Assembly (NCBI GenBank): GCA_009908585.1
Contig: JAAAOZ010000395.1
Location: 1 to 5,250, forward strand
DNA length: 5,250 bases
Source of the DNA: Chloroflexota bacterium
GTDB lineage: Bacteria > Chloroflexota > Anaerolineae > B4-G1 > SLSP01
Direction: 5' to 3'
Notes under the pieces: generated by a model
Told to the model about the DNA's origin: nothing
Database searches by the model: none
What the model saw: only the letters and a program-made list of their open reading frames with translations
Program-made: the position numbers and the translations under genes
Shown: piece by piece, positions 1-4,340 of the stretch
How positions within the stretch are numbered: position 1 is the stretch's first letter
Layout of the letters: the number at the start of each line of letters is the position of its first letter

Positions 1-577
1 ATCCGGCCAGACTATTTTGGTGAAGGTCATACGCGTGGAATCGGATCGCCGCCGCATTGGATTGAGCGTCCGACAGGTTCGCCGCCAGGAGTGGGAAGAA
101 TGGGCCGCTGAGCAAGCCGCCGCCGAACTCGATCTAGAGGAGGAGGCGGAGGAGCCAGAAGTCGAAGAGGAAGAAGCCCCCGAAGCGGAAGCCGTTGAAG
201 AGACTGAGGAAGAGGCAGCCGAGGCCGTTGAAGAAGCAGAGGCAGCAGAAGAGGTTGAGGAAGTTGCCGCCGAAGAACCAGAAGCACCGGAACCTGAGCC
301 TGAAGAGGAAAAAGAACCGGAAGAAGCCGAGGAAGAAACAGAAGCGGCTGAAGAGGAAACCTCCAAAGAGGCGAAAGCGACTGAAGAAACACTAGAGCCT
401 GAACCTGAAGAGGAAGAAACAGAAGCGGCTGAAGAAGCTTCAAAGCCAGAAGAAGAAGTCGCCGCCGAAGAAGAGGAATCGGAAGAAGAATCCTCGGATG
501 AAGCGGAGGACGAGAGCGAAGAGCCCGCTGACGAAGGTGACGAGGAAGAAGAAGAGGAAGAGGAAACGGCTGAGTAA
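1..577 (+). CDS. rpsA: 30S ribosomal protein S1, C-terminal part (5' end outside window)
   Basis: This is the end of an S1-type RNA-binding protein; the true start lies left of the window. The frame is already open at base 2 (reading S-G-Q-T-I-L-V-K-V-I), so the TTG at 17 is an internal Leu codon. The first ~30 visible residues (VKVIRVESDRRRIGLSVRQV) match the last strands of an S1/OB fold, where family members read V..VD..RRRI.LS.. . Ribosomal S1 binds mRNA on the 30S subunit and assists initiation. After this fold come ~150 residues that are about half Glu, with Ala, Pro and a few Lys and Ser, ending in a run of eight Glu shortly before TAA. No further domain is seen. The tail is low complexity and contains internal direct repeats. 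It is followed at once by a strong terminator, so this is the last gene of its transcript. A related S1-domain protein other than the ribosomal one is possible, because only one partial domain is visible. Confidence 0.82.
   Translation, partial: SGQTILVKVIRVESDRRRIGLSVRQVRRQEWEEWAAEQAAAELDLEEEAEEPEVEEEEAPEAEAVEETEEEAAEAVEEAEAAEEVEEVAAEEPEAPEPEPEEEKEPEEAEEETEAAEEETSKEAKATEETLEPEPEEEETEAAEEASKPEEEVAAEEEESEEESSDEAEDESEEPADEGDEEEEEEEETAE
329..436 (+). repeat. Internal direct repeat in the S1 acidic tail
   Basis: An identical 26-bp stretch occurs at 329-354 and 410-435, exactly 81 bp (27 codons) apart, encoding EEETEAAEE both times. A second near-match starts at 293 and 398 (CCTGARCCTGAAGAGGAA), 105 bp (35 codons) apart. 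All spacings are multiples of three, so the tail could grow or shrink in frame. This fits expansion by slippage or recombination in GAA/GAG-rich DNA. Confidence 0.7.
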
Positions 578-599
578 AGTAGTTCCAGAAATTAGAACC
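575..599 (+). repeat. 25-bp repeat, left copy (inverted relative to 2127-2151)
   Basis: It begins at the S1 stop codon (TAA, 575-577) and ends inside the left arm of the S1 terminator stem. Its reverse complement is found at 2127-2151 with 23 of 25 bases identical. The central 16 bases (579-594, GTAGTTCCAGAAATTA) match perfectly. A match this long is not expected by chance in ~5 kb. The two copies bracket the serpin gene. Confidence 0.75.
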
Positions 600-631
600 G
601 CCGACTTGAAAAGGTCGGCGGTTTTCTTTTT
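596..631 (+). terminator. Rho-independent terminator of the S1 gene
   Basis: There is a perfect 10-bp stem, AACCGCCGAC (596-605) paired with GTCGGCGGTT (614-623). The 8-base loop is TTGAAAAG, and the T-rich run TTCTTTTT follows to 631. It lies 18 bp after the S1 stop. On the minus strand the same stem is followed by the weaker CTAATTT, so it may also help stop the convergent serpin transcript, whose stop codon is at 659-661. Confidence 0.92.
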
Positions 632-658
632 GCATCACGTCATCGAAACGAAGCCAGT

Positions 659-1810
659 TCACGTTCCAAGTTCGGCGACTCGCCCCAGAAAGAGAATGCC
701 GCCTGTCGTGTTATCGCGGATGAGGAATACAAACGGGTGATCGGCCCGGAAGGTGGGTCGCCCGATCAAGCCTTTGCCCATTACAACCGCTGTGGCAGCC
801 GTCGCTTCTGTGCCCTCCTCGTTGACCTCGACGAAGGCTTTGTGGAGCACCGCCCCGATGGATAGCGACGTTGTGCCATCCATGCCAGAGAAGTCGGCGC
901 GGCCGCTAAAAGCTCTCGGCATACCTAAGTTGATCAATACCTGGTTGAGCTCGAACGTCCCCCAGGTAACCTCAAATCGAGGCATCTGGACCTCGACCTC
1001 CGTCGGAGCTAGGCGCGCGAGCCACGTCGTGAGATTCTCTGGCGAGAGCTGCGCCTCCCACATTTTAAGCGCCTGCGGCGTGCGCGGCAGAAAAAAGACC
1101 ATTGACATCCGCTCACCAACGTAAGGCATCAACAGCATCTGGAGATCATCCAAGACCGCGTAGCCAAACTCCCCGATCTGATGCATCATCTGGACGGGGT
1201 GCTTCCGGCCATCCAAACATGTGAAATCGGCCTCCGACGTGCGCGCGGGATCGAATTGGCTGGCCCACTTCCCCTTGAAATAGATCGCGTTGACCAACAC
1301 AAGGGCCGTGAGCGCGTCAATATCCCCCTCCCGAATAAGCTGCTGAATCTTTTCCTGGGTTTCCTCCGCCACCCACTGGTTGATGTGCTGACGTGCTTCC
1401 TCGGTGGCCGCCACGTAATCCACCGGCGTCACGCTGACGTGGTAGTAGCGCTTCAACAAGTTCAAGTACGACGAGAGAAAGGGATAATCTCGCTGCGGCC
1501 AGAGGGAGTTCGCAATATACAACTGCACCGCGCTTTCCTCCTGCATCTGATCAAGCTGGGCATCTAATGCCGCAAAGTCCGCGTGGATGGACTGCTCGCC
1601 CGGATCAAAATGCAACACATCGGCCATCTCCGCCGCCGTGCTGCCCCGCGCGCCGCCGTAGGTCATCGCCAAAGCGGCGGCGATGCTATACGGCGAGAAG
1701 AAGAGATTGCCCTCCACCTCCATAGTCGCTAACTCCGCATACAAATCGCAGGCAAATTGGGTGGTGCTTGCGACGATGGAGCGCAAATCCTCAGTCATCT
1801 TTTGCTTCAT
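659..1810 (-). CDS. Serpin (serine protease inhibitor), bacterial, probably intracellular
   Basis: A full-length serpin of 383 residues, the usual size of a serpin core. Visible signatures are GNLFFSPYSI (34-43), AMTYGGARGSTAAEM (48-62), INQWVAEET..KI (143-155), NAIYFKGKW (174-182) and the family signature FRADHPFVFLI (354-364). The reactive-loop hinge EEGTEATAATAV (331-342) has Gly, Thr and small residues at P15-P9, the pattern of inhibitory serpins that insert the loop into sheet A and trap the protease as a covalent complex. The scissile bond falls in the segment VVMGKGLIGRP (342-352). Counting from the hinge does not fix P1, and Met344, Lys346 or Gly347 are candidates. There is no signal peptide, so it likely acts in the cytoplasm. 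The ATG at 1810 is chosen because AGGAGG (minus strand, 1821-1816) lies 5 nt upstream; Met5 would be too far. The gene is convergent with S1 and divergent from the S9 peptidase, and appears monocistronic. Its target protease is unknown. Confidence 0.96.
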   Translation of the reverse strand: MKQKMTEDLRSIVASTTQFACDLYAELATMEVEGNLFFSPYSIAAALAMTYGGARGSTAAEMADVLHFDPGEQSIHADFAALDAQLDQMQEESAVQLYIANSLWPQRDYPFLSSYLNLLKRYYHVSVTPVDYVAATEEARQHINQWVAEETQEKIQQLIREGDIDALTALVLVNAIYFKGKWASQFDPARTSEADFTCLDGRKHPVQMMHQIGEFGYAVLDDLQMLLMPYVGERMSMVFFLPRTPQALKMWEAQLSPENLTTWLARLAPTEVEVQMPRFEVTWGTFELNQVLINLGMPRAFSGRADFSGMDGTTSLSIGAVLHKAFVEVNEEGTEATAATAVVMGKGLIGRPTFRADHPFVFLIRDNTTGGILFLGRVAELGT

Positions 1811-1920
1811 CGCTCCCTCCTGATAAAAGTAGGTCTGTTTTTCCCTCAGGACCTCAGGTGATGCTTCTAGTGTACATCATTTCTTTCGGATATGCTATTT
1901 TCTCCATTTAAGGGGGAGCG
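1811..1920 (-). promoter_or_regulatory. Serpin leader with Shine-Dalgarno and a complementary upstream arm
   Basis: The Shine-Dalgarno AGGAGG (1821-1816) sits in the 3' arm of an inverted repeat. CGCTCCC at 1811-1817 on the plus strand is matched by GGGAGCG at 1914-1920, giving 7 perfect pairs, then one mismatch and one more C-G pair in the serpin RNA. If transcription starts beyond 1920, the upstream arm could mask the ribosome binding site. In between is a tandem heptamer, CCTCAGG at 1844-1850 and 1852-1858, whose second copy is the core of the 9-bp palindrome ACCTCAGGT. I could not find a convincing -35/-10 pair for the serpin. Confidence 0.3.
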
Positions 1921-1957
1921 ACGGCTGATTGTCGGAAAGCGTCCCGCCGCGCACCTC

Positions 1958-1979
1958 GCCGAGGATTGAAATCCCCGGC
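1958..1979 (-). repeat. Hairpin, likely part of an intergenic palindromic repeat
   Basis: The 9-bp arms GCCGAGGAT (1958-1966) and ATCCCCGGC (1971-1979) enclose a 4-base loop. On the plus strand one pair is an A-C mismatch. On the minus strand the same position is a G-U wobble, so RNA from the minus strand (the serpin direction) forms the unbroken stem. The segment next to it (TAGTAGCCGGGGATTTCAAT, minus strand) reads like a dispersed palindromic repeat I associate with Chloroflexota genomes. That family recall is not verified. Confidence 0.5.
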
Positions 1980-1996
1980 TACTAAGCGCAAGTCAA

Positions 1997-2054
1997 CTGA
2001 AGTTGCCCCCATTTCTACACGGGTTATTTACAGTCGGTCTTTAGCCGACTTCAG
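1997..2054. repeat. Second palindromic segment of the intergenic block
   Basis: AGTCGG (2032-2037) pairs with CCGACT (2045-2050) around a 7-base loop. An alternative longer-range pairing joins CTGAAGT (1997-2003) with ACTTCAG (2048-2054). The two pairings share bases 2048-2050 and so exclude each other. Together with the hairpin at 1958-1979 this makes a ~100-bp structured block with no T-run typical of a terminator on either side. Confidence 0.4.
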
Positions 2055-2114
2055 CTCTTAGGCCGTTCCAAGAAAATAAGTCTCCCAAAAACGGGGGGGG
2101 CCGAGAGAAAAGCA

Positions 2115-2279
2115 TCAGGTTTGGAAGGTTTTAATTTCTGGAACTACCTTAGCCTGCGATTCATCCGCAGGCGCAGGCGGCGTAAGCTGCTTTTTCCGAC
2201 GATCAAGCGTTACACCCCATTGAAGGTGATAAATTTCGATAGACATAACGCCGACTACAGTGTAAACTAAGGGCATCAT
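2115..2279 (-). CDS. Possible small protein or gene remnant (doubtful)
   Basis: An open frame of 54 codons from ATG-ATG at 2279, or 43 codons from ATG at 2246, to TGA at 2117-2115. The product would begin MMPLVYTVVGV or MSIEIYHLQW, contain a basic DRRKK stretch, a PPAPAD segment, and end VVPEIKTFQT. I do not recognise it. Neither start has a well-spaced Shine-Dalgarno; only AGAGGG abuts the first ATG. The right copy of the 25-bp repeat (2127-2151) lies in its last codons, which read KVVPEIKT. It could be a remnant of a once longer gene or chance. The frame stays open further upstream into the S9 gene on the opposite strand, as often happens in GC-rich DNA. Confidence 0.2.
   Translation of the reverse strand: MMPLVYTVVGVMSIEIYHLQWGVTLDRRKKQLTPPAPADESQAKVVPEIKTFQT
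2127..2151 (-). repeat. 25-bp repeat, right copy (inverted relative to 575-599)
   Basis: Read on the minus strand, this matches 575-599 with two differences: A to G at the fourth base and G to A at the twenty-first. The perfect core is 2132-2147. It lies 1.55 kb from the left copy, on the far side of the serpin gene and its leader. No clear target-site duplication is visible just outside the two copies, and no transposase gene lies between them. Confidence 0.75.
2220..2249 (+). promoter_or_regulatory. Weak candidate promoter for the S9 gene
   Basis: TTGAAG (2220-2225) and CATAAC (2244-2249) each match 4 of 6 bases of the sigma70 consensus, separated by 18 bp. The predicted start would leave a leader of about 65 nt before the S9 ATG. 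This is the best pair seen upstream of S9, but it is weak and could be chance. Confidence 0.22.
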
Positions 2280-2321
2280 CCCTCTGATACAAACACAGAC
2301 CGAGAAGGAGAAAGGTAATCT

Positions 2322-4223
2322 ATGAGTAAGCAAGCCCCCTATGGTGCGTGGGCCTCCCCCATCACCTCCGATATGCTCGTATCCAAGGCCATCCGTCTGG
2401 GCGCCGGGATCTTCGACGGCCAGGACATCTACTGGATGGAAGGCCGCCCGCAGGAACAAGGCCGGAGCGTCATCGTGAAGCGGACGCCGGATGGCGAGAC
2501 GACGGATGTCAATCCGTCGCCCTTCAACGCGCGGACGCGCGTCCACGAGTACGGCGGCAGATCGTTTCTGGTGGATAACGGCATCGTCTACTTCTCCGAT
2601 TTTGCCGATCAGCGGCTCTATCGCGTGACGCCGGGCAAAGCCCCCACCCCGATCACGCCGGAGAGCGAGGCGAAGTTACGCTACGCCGACGGCATCGTCG
2701 ATCATCATCGGCAGCGCATCATCTGCGTGCGCGAGGACCATCGCGGCGGCGGCGAGGCCGTCAACACCATCGCGGCCATTCCATTCGACGGCAGCAGCGC
2801 CGACGCGGACGAACAGCAGGTGCTCGTGGCCGGCAATGACTTCTACGCCACGCCGCGCATCAGCCCGGACGGACAACAGTTGCTGTGGCTCACGTGGCAT
2901 CACCCCAATATGCCGTGGGACGGCACGGAGCTGTGGGTCGGCGCGATCCAGACGGACGGCGCCCTCGCGGACGCGCGCCACATCGCCGGCGGGGATCGCG
3001 AGTCCATCTTCCAGCCCTCCTGGGCGCCCGATGGCGCCATCACCTTTGTGTCGGATCGCAGCGGGTGGTGGAATCTCTACCGCTGGCAGGAGGACCACGC
3101 GGAGTGTCTCGCCGAGATGGCAGCGGAGTTCGGCCTGCCCCAGGGGGTCTTTGGGATGGCGACCTATGACTACCGGCTCGATCTCAAACGCCGCAAGCTG
3201 ACGCCCATCGACTTGCCCTACACCAATATCGGCAGCCCGCACGCCTCAGAGGGGGGCAAGGTGCTCCTCCGGGTCGGCGCGGCGGATCGCCCGACGACAC
3301 TGATCCTCTTCGATCCGGCGACCGGGGCCACGACGACGCTCAGGAAAGCGCACGAGTTGGAGGTCGATCCCGACTATCTTTCCACGCCGGAGCCGATTGA
3401 GTTCCCCACGACGGACGGCAAGACGGCGTACGCCCTCTTCTATCCGCCGCAAAATCCCGACTACGAGGCCTCGGAGGACGCGAAGCCGCCGCTGTTGGTC
3501 ATCAGCCATGGTGGCCCGACCGCAGCGACGAACAGCGCGTTGGATATGAGCATCCAATACTGGACGAGTCGTGGCATCGCGGTGCTGGACGTGAATTATG
3601 GCGGCAGCACGGGCTACGGACGCGCCTATCGCGAGCGGCTCAATGAGCAGTGGGGTATCGTCGATGTGGACGATTGCGTCAACGGCGCGCACTACCTGGT
3701 CGAGCAGGGGCGTGTCGACGGCGACCGCTTGGCCATTCGAGGCGGGAGCGCGGGCGGCTATACGACGCTCAGCGCGCTGGCCTTCTGCGACGTCTTCCAC
3801 GCCGGCGCGAGTTACTACGGCGTCAGCGACCTCGAAGCGCTGGCCACCGACACACACAAGTTTGAATCCCGCTACTTGGATAATCTCATCGGCCCCTACC
3901 CGGAGACACGCGCCCGCTACGTGGCCCGCTCGCCCATCCATCACATCGAAGGGCTAAGTTGCCCCATCATCTTCTTCCAAGGCTTGGAGGACGCCGTCGT
4001 GCCGCCGCCGCAGGCGGAGCAGATGGTCGATGCGCTGCGCGAGAAGGGCATCCCCGTCGCCTACCTCCCCTTCGAGGGCGAACAGCACGGCTTCCGCCGG
4101 GCGGAGCACATCAAGCGCGCCATCGACGCCGAGCTGTATTTCTATGGGCAGATCTTCGGCTTCGAGCCAGCGGATGAGATCGAACCGGTGACCATCGAGA
4201 ACCTGGATACAGCGGAGAGCTGA
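2322..4223 (+). CDS. S9-family serine peptidase (prolyl oligopeptidase / acylaminoacyl-peptidase type)
   Basis: A 633-residue cytoplasmic peptidase with an N-terminal beta-propeller (roughly 25-360) and a C-terminal alpha/beta-hydrolase domain (roughly 370-620). Family members cut short peptides that reach the active site through the propeller. The triad is visible: Ser476 in GGSAGGY (474-480), Asp557 in QGLEDAVVPP, and His589 in EGEQHGF (585-591). HGGP (396-399) and NYGGSTGYG (425-433) are the usual hydrolase-domain motifs. Propeller marks include ISPDGQQLLWLTWHHPNMPWDGTELW, characteristic of the COG1506-type peptidases. There is no signal peptide. The ATG at 2322 has AAGG 6 nt upstream and AAGGAG 11 nt upstream. 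The propeller segment GMATYDYRLDLKRRKLTPI (around 278-295) looks about 20 residues shorter than I recall in relatives, perhaps an in-frame loss of a strand pair. The gene stands alone: divergent from the serpin and 117 bp before prs, which has its own promoter candidate. Exact substrate preference cannot be read from sequence. Confidence 0.94.
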   Translation: MSKQAPYGAWASPITSDMLVSKAIRLGAGIFDGQDIYWMEGRPQEQGRSVIVKRTPDGETTDVNPSPFNARTRVHEYGGRSFLVDNGIVYFSDFADQRLYRVTPGKAPTPITPESEAKLRYADGIVDHHRQRIICVREDHRGGGEAVNTIAAIPFDGSSADADEQQVLVAGNDFYATPRISPDGQQLLWLTWHHPNMPWDGTELWVGAIQTDGALADARHIAGGDRESIFQPSWAPDGAITFVSDRSGWWNLYRWQEDHAECLAEMAAEFGLPQGVFGMATYDYRLDLKRRKLTPIDLPYTNIGSPHASEGGKVLLRVGAADRPTTLILFDPATGATTTLRKAHELEVDPDYLSTPEPIEFPTTDGKTAYALFYPPQNPDYEASEDAKPPLLVISHGGPTAATNSALDMSIQYWTSRGIAVLDVNYGGSTGYGRAYRERLNEQWGIVDVDDCVNGAHYLVEQGRVDGDRLAIRGGSAGGYTTLSALAFCDVFHAGASYYGVSDLEALATDTHKFESRYLDNLIGPYPETRARYVARSPIHHIEGLSCPIIFFQGLEDAVVPPPQAEQMVDALREKGIPVAYLPFEGEQHGFRRAEHIKRAIDAELYFYGQIFGFEPADEIEPVTIENLDTAES

Positions 4224-4238
4224 ACCGCATTTGGTATA

Positions 4239-4275
4239 AGTTGTCTAACCTTCTTTTTGAGGATAGAATACAACT
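4239..4275 (+). terminator. Hairpin after the S9 gene: weak terminator or regulatory stem
   Basis: AGTTG (4239-4243) pairs with CAACT (4271-4275). After a 3-base bulge, TCTA (4244-4247) pairs with TAGA (4264-4267). After one mismatch, CCT (4249-4251) pairs with AGG (4260-4262), closing an 8-base loop. It starts 16 bp after the S9 stop. It lacks a trailing T-run, so termination would be weak. It coincides with the promoter candidate for prs, so the symmetry may instead be an operator. Confidence 0.35.
4241..4269 (+). promoter_or_regulatory. Sigma70-like promoter for prs
   Basis: TTGTCT (4241-4246, 4 of 6 to the -35 consensus) is followed after exactly 17 bp by TAGAAT (4264-4269, 5 of 6 to the -10 consensus). 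Transcription would start near 4276, leaving a leader of about 65 nt before the TTG start codon of prs. The surrounding DNA is AT-rich compared with the flanking genes, as expected for a promoter. Confidence 0.55.
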
Positions 4276-4340
4276 AAACTGCACACTGTCTTAGTATGAT
4301 TCCAGATCAGCTCATAAGCTTGATAAAAAAGGAGTGAACA

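Larger units (their letters stand above)
1811..2321. other. 511-bp gap between the divergent serpin and S9 genes
   Basis: No well-supported gene lies here. In order it holds the serpin leader (1811-1920), a palindrome-rich block (about 1958-2054), a run of eight G (2093-2100), the right copy of the 25-bp inverted repeat (2127-2151), a doubtful small minus-strand ORF (2115-2279) and the upstream region of the S9 gene with its ribosome binding site. No tRNA, riboswitch or CRISPR pattern was recognised. Confidence 0.8.

Noticed and set aside
195..395. Lys/Arg-rich plus-strand frame inside the S1 tail
   Set aside because: It is a shifted reading of the same GAA/GAG repeats (AAG/AGA codons) with no ribosome binding site.
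27..662. Long minus-strand open frame opposite the S1 tail, Leu/Arg/Pro-rich
   Set aside because: It is the antisense of GAA/GAG repeats; the composition is forced by the acidic tail, and it overlaps the S1 terminator.
498..740. Plus-strand frame running from the S1 tail through the terminator
   Set aside because: It runs straight through the perfect terminator hairpin and into the antisense of the serpin 3' end; no start signal.
753..1567. Plus-strand open frames opposite the serpin
   Set aside because: The serpin reading on the other strand is full length with all family motifs; these are shadows.
1920..2100. CRISPR array or riboswitch in the intergenic block
   Set aside because: No regularly spaced repeats and no recognisable riboswitch core, only two hairpins.
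2081..2106. Minus-strand terminator formed by TCTC...GAGA around the G8 run
   Set aside because: Only a 4-bp outer stem with unpaired G/C runs inside; too weak despite a T-rich stretch afterwards on the minus strand.
575..2151. attL/attR pair of a site-specific integrated element
   Set aside because: Integration at the end of a gene leaves direct repeats; these copies are inverted, and no integrase is present.
2270..2283. Small hairpin AGGG-CATCAT-CCCT before the S9 ribosome binding site
   Set aside because: A 4-bp stem is too short to support a regulatory call.
2676..3944. Long minus-strand open frames opposite the S9 gene
   Set aside because: The plus-strand S9 frame has the complete catalytic triad; GC-rich third positions create the antisense frames.
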